This document shows positions 1-8,377 of a stretch of 45,165 nucleotides of DNA, in pieces (position 1 is the first letter of the stretch; each line of letters begins with the position of its first letter). Where the stretch lies: the NCBI RefSeq assembly GCF_017377655.1, contig NZ_JAFREL010000013.1, forward strand, positions 1 to 45,165. Direction: 5' to 3'. The notes beneath the pieces were generated by a model. It searched no databases. It saw only the letters and a list, made by a program, of their open reading frames with translations, and was not told the DNA's origin. This DNA comes from Candidatus Enterococcus ferrettii (GTDB lineage: Bacteria > Bacillota > Bacilli > Lactobacillales > Enterococcaceae). The translations under genes were made by a program, and so were the position numbers.

Positions 1-15
1 TTTGTCTACAGTCTG

Positions 16-43
16 AGGAATCAGAAATTCTGATTCCTTTTTT
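16..43 (+). terminator. Rho-independent terminator of a gene lying left of the window
   Basis: A 9-bp perfect stem (AGGAATCAG, loop AAATT, CTGATTCCT) is followed by a T run on the + strand. On the minus strand no T run follows the stem, so it should mainly end + strand transcription entering from outside the window. Confidence 0.6.
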
Positions 44-52
44 CTGTTTAAA

Positions 53-235
53 TTAGTTTCTACGTTCGTTTCTTCTAACTTTGATAGGCTGCAGCTTTGG
101 TTGAACAAAGTAGGCTGTTATTACTACAACAAATAGCAACATAATATAGGCTGTTTTAGCCATAAAAGAAGGTAACGCAACTATTGATAATGCTACTACA
201 AACATTAATCCAATCCTTTTTATCATTTGACTCAT
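53..235 (-). CDS. Small two-helix membrane protein, unknown function
   Basis: I do not recognise this 60-aa protein. Two hydrophobic stretches (about residues 8-24 and 27-43) suggest a small membrane protein with a hairpin of two helices. The C-terminal tail, about residues 46-60, is strongly basic (KVRRNERRN at the end) and by the positive-inside rule is probably cytoplasmic. The ATG has a good ribosome binding site (GGAGGGG, 5 nt upstream). It lies 15 bp after the stop of the 441-aa gene on the same strand, so the two probably form one transcript. The good start signal and the two clean hydrophobic segments argue for a real gene; no function can be assigned. Confidence 0.65.
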   Translation of the reverse strand: MSQMIKRIGLMFVVALSIVALPSFMAKTAYIMLLFVVVITAYFVQPKLQPIKVRRNERRN

Positions 236-250
236 CGTCTTCCCCTCCTA

Positions 251-1576
251 TCAGGTCTGAAGCATATTGATTTGTCCATTTCTAGAGATTGATCTTTGAT
301 CCGCAAACACAACCATCAATCGATTTTTCCCTTTTTCTAACGATAGCTGAATAGTGTCGTTTTCTTGGCTAAGTTGTTGAACAGTTATATCTTTCAATTT
401 TTGCTTTAATGCATCCACTGGAAAATCCTTAAAAGCGGTATCTGGAATAAAAAATTGTAAAATTGTAGTGTAATCTTGATAGCGTGTATCGGAAATTTCT
501 AACTCAATCGCATCTCTTATATAATACTCATAAGCCGCTAAGCCTCGATCTAAAGTTCTTTCTGGATAAAGGATATGATAATTCATCATCTTCTCTTCCT
601 CATCATCAATCCAAGGAAAATAGGCTAAGGCATTCAAGGCACCTTTCATGCGATGTACTCGGTACTGATCATTAATAAAATCATAGGTCCGAGTAACAAA
701 ATAGGAAGCCTTATTTTTTTCGGCAGGTTGAAATTGTTCATTCTGATATTGTACAGTCTGAACAACAGTGTCTTCAAAAGCGAATTCAATGTATGGTTGT
801 TTCAACAAGCCAACGCCATTTGTAAAGGATAACTGTGGAACCCCTAATTGATTCCTAAATAGTCGTTGAAACCTTAAATTTGCTGGTTCTTCCCACTGAA
901 AAGGATTTTTATATAACTCGATTTCTACACCAGTGCCTACTTCAACAACTCGTTCAACTTGTTGAATCTCTAACAACAACTGTTTGGGAAATAACTGCTT
1001 GTAAGCCTCTCCGAAAAACATTTGCCAACAAGAGGTTAAACAATGCCCTGTATGAAAAACGTCGTAGCCAGGAAAACTGTTACAGTCTACAATGATTTCT
1101 CCATTAATCCCACGCATTTTAGGAAGCGTTTGCGTTTTTTCTGCACTTTCAAAGCGTCTCCGCTTTTCAATTTCGCTAGTATTGTGGTACAAATATTCAT
1201 CGTAAGAACGAATACAAGCAAAGAAACCATATGTTTCTAAGCGTTGTTTCAAATAATCGCGATAGACAGGGTGCCAATGATAATAAGTAGATTCATTTAA
1301 CAAGCTTTTCTCAAATACGGTATTCCCAAGCACATGAATGGTTGATTCTTCATCCCCCTTTTTCACCTGTAACCACTTATCATCGTTTGAAGAAAGTTTA
1401 TCAATAATTTGTTCCATTATTGGTAAATCAAATACTTCTTCTGCACCATTAATTGACATTTCATCAGGTTCAAACAACAGGCGCGCCATTATTAACCAAT
1501 CTTTAACGGCTTTATTTGCTGCAGCTCCATCTAACTTCTGTAACTGACTCACACTATATAACTGACGTTCCCCCAT
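251..1576 (-). CDS. Conserved-looking protein of unknown function (441 aa)
   Basis: I do not recognise a family. The protein is soluble by appearance, rich in aromatic residues and Glu, with no signal peptide or membrane segment. Notable features are a Cys/His cluster in the middle (VDCNSFPG, then HTGHCLTSCWQM, about residues 165-190) and many Tyr/Trp/Phe residues throughout. The in-frame GTG at 1585 directly abuts the Shine-Dalgarno sequence, so I start at the ATG at 1576, where AGGAG sits 8 nt upstream. A TATAAT -10 box lies at 1602-1607. The 60-aa membrane protein gene follows 15 bp downstream, so the two are probably co-transcribed. The Cys/His cluster could bind metal, but that is speculation. 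Confidence 0.75.
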   Translation of the reverse strand: MGERQLYSVSQLQKLDGAAANKAVKDWLIMARLLFEPDEMSINGAEEVFDLPIMEQIIDKLSSNDDKWLQVKKGDEESTIHVLGNTVFEKSLLNESTYYHWHPVYRDYLKQRLETYGFFACIRSYDEYLYHNTSEIEKRRRFESAEKTQTLPKMRGINGEIIVDCNSFPGYDVFHTGHCLTSCWQMFFGEAYKQLFPKQLLLEIQQVERVVEVGTGVEIELYKNPFQWEEPANLRFQRLFRNQLGVPQLSFTNGVGLLKQPYIEFAFEDTVVQTVQYQNEQFQPAEKNKASYFVTRTYDFINDQYRVHRMKGALNALAYFPWIDDEEEKMMNYHILYPERTLDRGLAAYEYYIRDAIELEISDTRYQDYTTILQFFIPDTAFKDFPVDALKQKLKDITVQQLSQENDTIQLSLEKGKNRLMVVFADQRSISRNGQINMLQT

Positions 1577-1601
1577 TGCTCTCACTCCTATCTATATTTC
1601 A

Positions 1602-1607
1602 ATTATA
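1602..1607 (-). promoter_or_regulatory. -10 box of the 441-aa gene
   Basis: Perfect TATAAT on the minus strand, 25 bp before the ATG. The matching -35 region is poor (TATGTA-like at 17-18 bp spacing). Confidence 0.45.
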
Positions 1608-1646
1608 CCGTACTGATGTAAAAATACATAAATAATTGTTTACTCC

Positions 1647-1676
1647 GTTTGTAATCTTCTACAAACGTGCTAAACT
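1647..1676 (+). promoter_or_regulatory. Promoter with an embedded inverted repeat, for the 50-aa gene
   Basis: A -35-like TTGTAA (1650 onward) and a -10 TAAACT (1671-1676), preceded by TGC, are about 16 bp apart. A perfect 7-bp inverted repeat, GTTTGTA-N6-TACAAAC (1647-1666), covers the -35 and spacer, the usual place for a repressor operator. No regulator can be named from the sequence. Confidence 0.45.
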
Positions 1677-1698
1677 ATGAAGATGGAGGTGAATTAAC

Positions 1699-1851
1699 AT
1701 GGGCTTAAAATTTGAACGCTCTGATGATCTAGATAAATTATTTGAAGAATTTGCTGTAGATCCTGACAAAAAAAAGGATATTCAAGAAAATAAAGATATT
1801 GAAAAATTCCTTAAACCAAAAGGCGACAAAAAGAAAGACGAGCAATCCTAA
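1699..1851 (+). CDS. Small acidic/lysine-rich protein, SPJ_0845-like
   Basis: A 50-residue highly charged protein: the N-terminus [18 protein letters not shown] is acidic and probably helical, and the C-terminus is Lys/Asp-rich ([12 protein letters not shown]). It has no Cys and no membrane segment. GGAGGT lies 8 nt before the ATG and a promoter is visible, so despite its size I regard it as real. From memory it resembles the small SPJ_0845 family of streptococci and enterococci, whose function is unknown; this link is uncertain. It is transcribed toward ysxC and its stop codon overlaps the ysxC stop by 4 nt. Confidence 0.7.
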   Translation: MGLKFERSDDLDKLFEEFAVDPDKKKDIQENKDIEKFLKPKGDKKKDEQS

Positions 1852-1865
1852 ATCAGCTCGTCTTT
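1834..1865. terminator. Bidirectional terminator spanning two overlapping stop codons
   Basis: A perfect 10-bp stem, AAAGACGAGC / GCTCGTCTTT (1834-1843 and 1856-1865), has a 12-nt loop that holds the stop codons of both converging genes. T-rich tails follow on both sides (CATTTTG on +, CTTTTTG on minus). It can end both the 50-aa gene and ysxC. Confidence 0.7.
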
Positions 1866-2444
1866 CATTTTGTTCTCAATAGCCCGCCAGGCATCTTCTT
1901 TTCCCATCTTTGTTTCTGAAGAAAACATAATAAAATCATCGTTTGGATCGAAATCCAAAGCCTTCTTAATCACACTCACATGCTTATTCCATTTTCCACG
2001 AGGGATTTTGTCCGCTTTAGTAGCAACAAGAATAACCGGAATCTTGTAATATTTCAAAAACTCATACATTTGAATATCTTCTTTACTAGGCTCATGTCGC
2101 ATGTCCACTAATGAAACAACTGCTCTTAGTTGCTTACGCGAAGTAATATACGTCTCAATCATTTCGCCCCATTTTGCACGCTCCGTTTTGGATACTTTTG
2201 CATATCCATAACCAGGGACATCAACAAAGTGCAAACAATTCTCAATTAAATAAAAATTCAATGTTTGGGTTTTTCCTGGTTTTCCTGAAGTTCGAGCCAG
2301 ATTTTTCCGGTCAATTAAAGTATTAATAAATGAAGATTTCCCAACATTTGATCGTCCTGCCAAAGCAATTTCTGGAAGATTTGTCTCAGGATACTGTTTT
2401 GGTGAAACAGCACTAATGACAATTTCCGCCTGATGAACTTTCAT
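1848..2444 (-). CDS. ysxC: Ribosome biogenesis GTPase YsxC/EngB
   Basis: An essential-type GTPase of the TrmE-Era-EngA-YihA-Septin group that helps assemble the 50S ribosomal subunit. The G1 P-loop GRSNVGKSS is at residues 30-38, the G3 motif reads DVPGYG and the G4 motif TKAD. At 198 aa it matches the family length of about 195. The open frame continues 15 codons upstream, but those codons run through a terminator hairpin. GGGGAG sits 7 nt before the ATG at 2444 and the resulting MKVHQAEIV start is family-like. It follows clpX on the same strand, a common Bacillota arrangement, but an intervening terminator suggests reduced read-through. Its 3' end overlaps the converging 50-aa gene by 4 nt. 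Confidence 0.95.
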   Translation of the reverse strand: MKVHQAEIVISAVSPKQYPETNLPEIALAGRSNVGKSSFINTLIDRKNLARTSGKPGKTQTLNFYLIENCLHFVDVPGYGYAKVSKTERAKWGEMIETYITSRKQLRAVVSLVDMRHEPSKEDIQMYEFLKYYKIPVILVATKADKIPRGKWNKHVSVIKKALDFDPNDDFIMFSSETKMGKEDAWRAIENKMKDELI

Positions 2445-2459
2445 TTTTTTCTCCCCTCT

Positions 2460-2487
2460 AAAAAAGAGCCACAATAAATTGCGGCTC
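2460..2487 (-). terminator. Intrinsic terminator between clpX and ysxC
   Basis: On the minus strand GAGCCGCAAT and ATTGTGGCTC form a 10-bp stem with one G-U pair, followed by six T. The T run leads straight into the ysxC Shine-Dalgarno sequence. ysxC must depend on read-through or a promoter I cannot see. Confidence 0.75.
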
Positions 2488-2496
2488 ACTTCTTTA

Positions 2497-3741
2497 TTAT
2501 CCAGCTTTTTTCTCGTCTAGATATACAATCACTGGTTTCCCTGTACCTTCAACTGAATCCTCGGTTATAATGACTTTTTGAATAGTATCATCCGAAGGAA
2601 TATCAAACATTACGTCCATCATAATATCTTCAATAATCGAACGCAATCCACGTGCTCCCGTATTACGGGAAATAGCCTTATTGGCAATTGCTTTCAGTGC
2701 ACCATCTTCAAATTCTAATTCTGCTTCATCGTAAGAGAGAAGTTTTTGGTATTGTTTAACCAAAGCATTCTTTGGTTCGGTTAAAATACGGACCAAATCA
2801 TCAGTAGTTAATTTTTCTAGTGCAGTTGTTACTGGCAAACGACCAATAAATTCAGGGATTAGCCCAAATTTTAATAAATCTTCTGGGATAATTTGCTGCA
2901 TCACACTAGCGTTATCATCAATTTTCTTATTGTTGGTACCAAAACCAATTGTCTTTTCACCTAACCGATTTTTAACGATCGTCTCAATGCCATCGAAAGC
3001 TCCACCAACAATAAAAAGAATGTTAGTTGTATCGATTTGAATAAATTCTTGATGTGGATGCTTGCGTCCACCTTGTGGCGGCACACTAGCAACAGTACCT
3101 TCCAGAATTTTAAGCAAGGCTTGTTGCACACCTTCACCAGAAACATCTCTAGTGATTGAAACATTTTCGCTTTTACGAGTAATCTTGTCGATTTCATCGA
3201 TATAGATAATCCCTTTTTCAGCACGTTCAACATTATAATCCGCAGACTGCAGCAATTTCAGCAGAATATTTTCAACGTCTTCCCCAACGTATCCTGCTTC
3301 TGTTAAGCTCGTTGCATCAGCAATCGCAAATGGTACATTTAATGTCCGTGCTAAAGTTTGGGCTAGGAATGTTTTACCAGATCCAGTTGGTCCGATTAAA
3401 CAGATGTTACTCTTTTGCAATTCAATTTCGTCCACCTCTTCGGCTTCCGTATTGACACGCTTGTAATGATTATATACAGCCACAGACAATGCACGTTTAG
3501 CACGATCTTGACCAATTACATATTCATTCAATACATCCAAGATTTCTTTGGGTTTTGGAACGTCGATGAATTCACGTATTGCTTCTTCGTGAAATTCTTC
3601 ATCAATGATCTCTTTACAAAGATCAATACATTCGTTACAAATGTATACGCCAGGCCCCGCAACTATCTTTTTAACTTCTTCTTGGGTTTTTCCGCAAAAA
3701 GAACAGCGAACTGTATCCCCTGCGCCAGTGCTCTCATACAT
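2497..3741 (-). CDS. clpX: ATP-dependent Clp protease ATP-binding subunit ClpX
   Basis: AAA+ unfoldase that recognises tagged proteins and threads them into ClpP. The N-terminal zinc-binding domain has Cys13, Cys16, Cys35 and Cys38; Walker A GPTGSGKT is at residues 117-124, followed by Walker [10 protein letters not shown] and the ClpP-docking loop (IGFGT). At 414 aa it has the usual length. An ATG seven codons upstream has a Shine-Dalgarno only 2 nt away; the ATG at 3741 has AGAGGTG with 6-7 nt spacing and gives the usual MYxS start, so I chose it. It has its own promoter and terminator, and ysxC lies downstream. No CtsR or CIRCE operator is seen upstream. Confidence 0.97.
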   Translation of the reverse strand: MYESTGAGDTVRCSFCGKTQEEVKKIVAGPGVYICNECIDLCKEIIDEEFHEEAIREFIDVPKPKEILDVLNEYVIGQDRAKRALSVAVYNHYKRVNTEAEEVDEIELQKSNICLIGPTGSGKTFLAQTLARTLNVPFAIADATSLTEAGYVGEDVENILLKLLQSADYNVERAEKGIIYIDEIDKITRKSENVSITRDVSGEGVQQALLKILEGTVASVPPQGGRKHPHQEFIQIDTTNILFIVGGAFDGIETIVKNRLGEKTIGFGTNNKKIDDNASVMQQIIPEDLLKFGLIPEFIGRLPVTTALEKLTTDDLVRILTEPKNALVKQYQKLLSYDEAELEFEDGALKAIANKAISRNTGARGLRSIIEDIMMDVMFDIPSDDTIQKVIITEDSVEGTGKPVIVYLDEKKAG

Positions 3742-3798
3742 GGCTTTCACCTCTTGATTCATTTCCTACAAGTGTTTCCACGATTGCAGTCTTTATCT

Positions 3799-3826
3799 AT
3801 AATACCATATTCATTGAAAAACACAA
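3799..3826 (-). promoter_or_regulatory. Putative clpX promoter
   Basis: Minus strand -35 TTGTGT (3821-3826), 16-bp spacer, -10 TATTAT (3799-3804), about 58 bp before the clpX ATG. Confidence 0.5.
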
Positions 3827-3858
3827 AGATAGCAAGTGAATTTAGTTGTTTTTTAAAG

Positions 3859-3886
3859 AAAAAAGAAGCTCTCAAAAGAGAACTTC
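3859..3886 (-). terminator. Terminator of the lysozyme gene
   Basis: GAAGTTCTC-TTTT-GAGAGCTTC (9 bp, one G-U pair) followed by six T on the minus strand, directly after the stop codon of the GH25 gene. Confidence 0.75.
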
Positions 3887-3895
3887 TCATCAAAG

Positions 3896-5317
3896 TTATT
3901 TACCGTACCATGCAAGTCCTTCGTAACGCCAACCCAATCGCACTAAATTATTTTTTTCGTTCACATTCATTGTATAATGATGAGATCCCGCTTTAGCATT
4001 TGGATTATACAGCCTTAACAAAGTAATGTTTCCACCCGAATACCATGAAATACCTTCATAACGCCAGCCTAATCTTACCAAATTCTCTTTTTCATGAAAA
4101 TTCAACGTGTAGTGATGATCTCCGGCATTAGGATTATATAGTCGATAGACTGGTGCTCCCGATGTTGGGGCATTCCAGCCAATACCTTCATAACGCCAGC
4201 CTTTTGACACTAATAGATCTTTCTCAATACCATTTTGTGTATAGAAGTGCTCAGAATTATTTGGATTGTATAACCGATGCATCGCGACAGTATCGGAAGC
4301 TTGAGGGTTGATGAATGCTCCAGTATAATCAGCGGAAATATCAAAGTTGCCACCTACATTAGGGAACCGCAGTTGTGAATTCCATTGCCAAGCTCCGTAC
4401 TCCGTATACAAATTATTTTGAGATAAATTATACGGATAAGCGGCTACCCAAATATTTTTATTTCCTAAGACGCCTGTATTAATTCGACCATCTTTGATCC
4501 AATGCAGCCCCACATAGTGACGGACATTTGCAAATCCATGTTGATTTAATCGAGAACCGAATGCTCTGGAATTTGACGTATGATCGCCTTTTCCTGCAAT
4601 ACTGGGATCCTCAATATCATTAACCATAACAGTTCCCTTCGCTAATCCCAGAGAATTAGCTGATGTTGCAAAATAGTTGGCTTCGGCAATCGCCTGAGCA
4701 TCTGTAGTAAATTCGCTATAATGATAAGCTGAAACCTTAAGACCAGCAGCTCTTGCATTATTAATCTGAGAAGCAGCCAGCGGGTTTTTATACCAAGTGC
4801 CTTGAGTCAATTTAACTACCACGCCAGTAACACCATATTTCTTCATGCTTTGATAAGCCTCGACGGAAATAGTCCCATTATGCGAAGAAACGTCAATAAA
4901 ACTTTTAGTCGGTGTATTATTATTTGTTGCTTGAACTACTGGAATGGAAGCAGCAGCTCTCGCGGCTCTAAAAAGCGATGGTGCATCAGAACGCCCACTG
5001 GGCAAATAAAATGTTCCCTCTTCAGTAGTGATTTCCGATGGATTTATGTCCTCTTCATCCTGATTAGGTTCTTCTTGAGACTCACTCTCTTCTGAAGGCT
5101 TCACTTCTTCCATACTATTAGCAATCTCAGAAGACGAATCAGAAGATTGTATTACCTCCGTAGTTTCTGATGTCTGAACCTCAACCGAGTTTTCTGCAGT
5201 ACTAGTATTCGTATTTCCACTAGAATTAGTTTTTGATACATCCTCAGCAAAAGCATTTGATGTTATATTCAGACAAAAAACAGCTAACAGACTCATACCT
5301 AAAATTTTTTTCTTCAT
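3896..5317 (-). CDS. Secreted GH25 lysozyme (muramidase) with three C-terminal DUF5648-type repeats
   Basis: Predicted exported peptidoglycan hydrolase cleaving the MurNAc-GlcNAc bond. Order: Sec signal peptide (residues 1-24, ending SNAFA), a Ser/Glu/Thr-rich linker (about 25-105), a GH25 domain (about 135-340) with FIDVSSHNG and the catalytic NDIEDPS motif, then three repeats from 344 to the end, each reading RLYNPN..HxYT...E...L...GWRYEGI.WY. Those repeats fit DUF5648, often found on secreted surface hydrolases and presumably a binding module. There is no LPXTG sorting signal or LysM, so attachment would rely on the repeats. A promoter, a Shine-Dalgarno (AAGGAG) and a terminator are present, so it is a single-gene unit. 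It may serve in wall turnover or as a bacteriolysin; no holin or phage gene is nearby. Confidence 0.9.
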   Translation of the reverse strand: MKKKILGMSLLAVFCLNITSNAFAEDVSKTNSSGNTNTSTAENSVEVQTSETTEVIQSSDSSSEIANSMEEVKPSEESESQEEPNQDEEDINPSEITTEEGTFYLPSGRSDAPSLFRAARAAASIPVVQATNNNTPTKSFIDVSSHNGTISVEAYQSMKKYGVTGVVVKLTQGTWYKNPLAASQINNARAAGLKVSAYHYSEFTTDAQAIAEANYFATSANSLGLAKGTVMVNDIEDPSIAGKGDHTSNSRAFGSRLNQHGFANVRHYVGLHWIKDGRINTGVLGNKNIWVAAYPYNLSQNNLYTEYGAWQWNSQLRFPNVGGNFDISADYTGAFINPQASDTVAMHRLYNPNNSEHFYTQNGIEKDLLVSKGWRYEGIGWNAPTSGAPVYRLYNPNAGDHHYTLNFHEKENLVRLGWRYEGISWYSGGNITLLRLYNPNAKAGSHHYTMNVNEKNNLVRLGWRYEGLAWYGK

Positions 5318-5354
5318 TCTTTCTCTCCTTTTTTATTAAGATTTTCTCTTCTTC

Positions 5355-5383
5355 ATTTTAACAAATATGACTGAGAATTTGAA
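5355..5383 (-). promoter_or_regulatory. Promoter of the GH25 lysozyme gene
   Basis: Minus strand -35 TTCAAA (5378-5383), 17-bp spacer, -10 TAAAAT (5355-5360). Confidence 0.5.
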
Positions 5384-5440
5384 GTTATATTATTGGTTTT
5401 TGTTTTTTTATTTTGGGGTACATTTTAATCATCGTTATAT

Positions 5441-5476
5441 AAAAAGAACTTCACCGCTTAAGAGCGGCGAAGTTCT
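5441..5476 (-). terminator. Terminator of tig
   Basis: A 14-bp stem (AGAACTTCGCCGCT / AGCGGTGAAGTTCT, one G-U pair, loop CTTA) followed by a T run on the minus strand, just after the tig stop codon. Confidence 0.85.
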
Positions 5477-5485
5477 AAAGAAAAA

Positions 5486-6769
5486 TTATTTTTCAATAGC
5501 TGTTCCAGTAACTAATTCAACAGCTTGTTTCATTTTAATGTCATGTTCCAACATATCTTCCGTAAGAACTTTACGGATTTGGTCTTCTGGCATTTGGTAC
5601 ATTTCTGCTAATTGTTTTACTTCATTTTCAACATCTTCGTCTGAAACTTCAATGTTTTCTGCCTCAACAATTGCTTCCATGACAAGATTCGTTTTTACTC
5701 GGCCTTCAGCTTCACCTTCGAATTGAGTGTGCAAATCAGCCTCAGTAGATCCTGTTAATTGATAATACATTTCTGGAGAAATTCCTTGGCGTTGCATATT
5801 GTTTAAGAATTCATCCATTGAACGGTGCACTTCATCGTGAATCATTACGTGAGGAAGATCTGTAATTTCAGCATTGTCTACTGCTTGTTTAATTGCAGCC
5901 TCATCTTTGGCTTCTTTCGCTGCTTGTTCACGTTGGTCAAGCAATTCTTTGCGGTATTTCTCTTTCAGTTCATCTAACGATTCAACTTCATCGTCAATAT
6001 CTTTAGCAAACTCATCATCTAGTTCTGGTAATTCCTTCGCTTTTACTTCATGAATTTTAACTTTAAAGACTGCTTCTTTTCCAGCTAAGTCATCTGCTTG
6101 ATATTCTTCAGGAAAAGTAACTGTTACGTCAAACTCGTCCCCAGCTTTGTGACCTGCTACTTGATCTTCAAATCCCGGAATAAATGAACCCGAACCTAGT
6201 TCAAGAGAATAGTTTTCACCTTTCCCGCCTTCGAACGCTTCATCGTTAATGAAACCTTCAAAATCAATTATAGCTGTATCACCAGTTTCAGCAGCTTCCT
6301 CTTCTTTGATTACTAATTCTGCTTGAGTTTCTTGGTCACGTTTCAAACGATTTTCAACATCTTCATCTGAAACTTCTACTGTTTGTTTTGGAACTTCTAG
6401 GTCTTTATATTTACCTAGTTTAACTTCAGGTTTTACAGTAACTTCAGCTTTGATTACCCAGTCTTTACCTTTTTCCATCGTATCAACATCGATTTTTGGT
6501 TGAGATACAGGCTCGATTTCTGCTTCTTTAACAGCTGCTTCATAGGCTTCTGGCAAGACAACATTTAAAGCATCTTCATATAAAGCCTCTTCGCCGTACA
6601 TACGGTTAAATACCTGACGAGAAATTTTACCTTTACGGAAACCAGGTACTGATAAATCCTTTTTCACTTTGTTAAATGCACTCGTCAATCCTTTTTGAAT
6701 AACTTCTTGATCGATTGAGAATGTTAATACACCTTCATTGGTGCTTGTTTTTTCAAAAGTTGCTGTCAA
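5486..6769 (-). CDS. tig: Trigger factor (ribosome-associated chaperone and peptidyl-prolyl isomerase)
   Basis: First chaperone met by nascent chains at the ribosome exit tunnel. The ribosome-docking signature GFRKGK is at residues 43-48, an FKBP-like isomerase domain lies at about 155-245, and the rest is the helical chaperone C-domain. The length of 427 aa is typical. The start is TTG at 6769, supported by GGAGGG 7 nt upstream and a family-like N-terminus ([13 protein letters not shown]); no in-frame ATG fits. It is monocistronic, with a visible promoter and a strong terminator. Confidence 0.97.
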   Translation of the reverse strand: MTATFEKTSTNEGVLTFSIDQEVIQKGLTSAFNKVKKDLSVPGFRKGKISRQVFNRMYGEEALYEDALNVVLPEAYEAAVKEAEIEPVSQPKIDVDTMEKGKDWVIKAEVTVKPEVKLGKYKDLEVPKQTVEVSDEDVENRLKRDQETQAELVIKEEEAAETGDTAIIDFEGFINDEAFEGGKGENYSLELGSGSFIPGFEDQVAGHKAGDEFDVTVTFPEEYQADDLAGKEAVFKVKIHEVKAKELPELDDEFAKDIDDEVESLDELKEKYRKELLDQREQAAKEAKDEAAIKQAVDNAEITDLPHVMIHDEVHRSMDEFLNNMQRQGISPEMYYQLTGSTEADLHTQFEGEAEGRVKTNLVMEAIVEAENIEVSDEDVENEVKQLAEMYQMPEDQIRKVLTEDMLEHDIKMKQAVELVTGTAIEK

Positions 6770-6817
6770 GTTTGTTCCCTCCGAATACTAAAATACTTGC
6801 TATTTGCATACTACTAA

Positions 6818-6846
6818 ATAGTACACTAATGGCTATCAATTGTAAA
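6818..6846 (-). promoter_or_regulatory. tig promoter
   Basis: Minus strand -35 TTTACA (6841-6846), exact 17-bp spacer, -10 TACTAT (6818-6823), about 50 bp before the TTG start. The -10 lies in a small dyad TACTA-N5-TAGTA. Confidence 0.6.
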
Positions 6847-6870
6847 TATAAAGCTATGATTCTGCATACT

Positions 6871-7806
6871 TTATCCTTCATAAAACCCATTTAATTCTTT
6901 CTTGATTTTATGCCTGATCGATTCGACTTTCTGATCTAACGACAATTCTTTTTGAAGGTATTCTGAAAGATAGCTATTTATCCAAAAATCACTTTTATCA
7001 TAAAGTTGATGCAATGGGTATAGAAGTGCCATCTCTAACTTTACTTCCTCTTGTAAATTAGCCAATAATACAGGATCTTGATTTTCTAAAAAATCGGTCA
7101 GTTTCTCCAAAATAGTTCGTTTCAGTGTGCTGTCATTTGAAGTTCCTATTTCATATGGATAAAGACTATGTTTGTAACCGTCAACGGCTAAAATAGAAAC
7201 AATATCCTTGGTGCCTAACTTCACCAACTCTTCAAATAAAAAGTTTCGAACTAAAGGAGAAACCTGAGTATTTACCAATATTTTTTTTGACGTATCCAAC
7301 AAATCTTTTTGTGGAAGTTCTCTGAATTTTTGAGCAGCTTGCAGTTGGTATACCTTTGGAAGCTTTGGCAGTTCCTCTAGTTCTTTCTTTATTTCTCTTA
7401 TCAAACTTCGTTGCGTGTGCTGATAGAAGGCTTCTTGCATCTCTAACAAATCCGTAAAACTTTGAACCTTTTCTTTCTTTAATTTACCTTGCTTCTGTAT
7501 TTCCCAAATTAATTTCCGAGCATTTAAAAAATTTTTTTGCATTAAAAGATTCTGCAGGTATAATTCCGCACGACTTTCTTCCTCTAAATAAAATTTGGGA
7601 AGCTCCTCTATATATGAAAGGCTTTTTGAATATTCACCTAACTCAAATGCCGTGCTTGATATCATCCAATTGACAATTGGATCATGTTCTATTTGGTAAG
7701 CTGCTTCTAGTTGAATTAAACCTTCAGCTAAATGGTGCTCCACTAGTGCTTCTTGTCCTTTTCGTAAATAGTTCTCATAGTTTCCAGGAAAATCAATACT
7801 GCTCAT
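6871..7806 (-). CDS. TPR-like helical-repeat protein, unknown function
   Basis: A 311-aa protein without a signal peptide or membrane segment. The first 110 residues have the alternating helix pattern of tetratricopeptide repeats (YLRKGQEALVEHHLAEGLIQL, then WMISSTAFELGEYSKSLSYI), and the rest is helical and rich in Leu, Lys and Glu. It is probably a cytoplasmic scaffold. It is the last gene of the sppA operon; its ATG overlaps the end of the RDD gene by 14 bp, with AAGGAG 11 nt upstream, which suggests translational coupling. The exact role is unknown. Confidence 0.8.
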   Translation of the reverse strand: MSSIDFPGNYENYLRKGQEALVEHHLAEGLIQLEAAYQIEHDPIVNWMISSTAFELGEYSKSLSYIEELPKFYLEEESRAELYLQNLLMQKNFLNARKLIWEIQKQGKLKKEKVQSFTDLLEMQEAFYQHTQRSLIREIKKELEELPKLPKVYQLQAAQKFRELPQKDLLDTSKKILVNTQVSPLVRNFLFEELVKLGTKDIVSILAVDGYKHSLYPYEIGTSNDSTLKRTILEKLTDFLENQDPVLLANLQEEVKLEMALLYPLHQLYDKSDFWINSYLSEYLQKELSLDQKVESIRHKIKKELNGFYEG

Positions 7807-8374
7807 GATAGTTTAGTGCTCCTTCGTGTTCTGCAGCTTTCAGCATATTTAGAGTAACCACACTAGTTTCAGTAAATAAATCTCCTAAATGCTGTTTATT
7901 CGGAGTAAAAATAGCAACCAGGTAGCCTAATGAGAATAGCGTGTTCTTTAAAATAAACCGACAAGCGCCTTCACGAACCAGTACAGTTGACCAACTCAGT
8001 TTTTCCTCACTAAAACAAATTACTTGAATACCAAAAATCATCTTGCCAAGTGTTTGTCCATTATTTAATTTGGTTAGTAAAACAAAGTATGCCAGATATA
8101 CAACTAAAGAAAGTATGCCATAAACCGAAAACAGCTGACTAGTTCTTTCCAAACCTAGTAGGTTAAAAGGCCCACCTATTATAATGGCAGTAAGAGCAGT
8201 AATGCACAGGTTATCAACTAAATAAGCAAAGAAGCGAATCCAAAAACCTGCATAAAAGTAATTAGGATAACGATGCTCATTTGTTTTAGGTGAATTACTT
8301 TTCAGCGTGGTATTTCCCTCTTGGTTAGCAACCAGTGGTGATACTGCTGGACGTCCTAATTCTTCATTTGGCAT
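7793..8374 (-). CDS. RDD family membrane protein, SppI/YteJ-like
   Basis: An integral membrane protein with a polar N-terminal segment of about 45 residues, then the RDD domain: FWIRFFAYLVDN (the Arg-Asp signature) leads into the first helix, a second follows at about 90-110 and a weaker third near the C-terminus. It starts 3 bp after the sppA stop, with its Shine-Dalgarno (GGAGGAG) inside the end of sppA. In Bacillus subtilis the gene after sppA encodes the RDD protein YteJ, renamed SppI because it binds and inhibits SppA. Position and family suggest the same role here, but this is inference; other RDD proteins act in transport. Confidence 0.85.
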   Translation of the reverse strand: MPNEELGRPAVSPLVANQEGNTTLKSNSPKTNEHRYPNYFYAGFWIRFFAYLVDNLCITALTAIIIGGPFNLLGLERTSQLFSVYGILSLVVYLAYFVLLTKLNNGQTLGKMIFGIQVICFSEEKLSWSTVLVREGACRFILKNTLFSLGYLVAIFTPNKQHLGDLFTETSVVTLNMLKAAEHEGALNYHEQY

Positions 8375-8377
8375 TTT

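Noticed and set aside
3415..3996. 193-aa open frame on the + strand opposite clpX and the lysozyme 3' end
   Set aside because: It is antisense to well-supported genes, crosses a terminator, is compositionally a shadow (Phe/Asn/Tyr-rich) and has no ribosome binding site.
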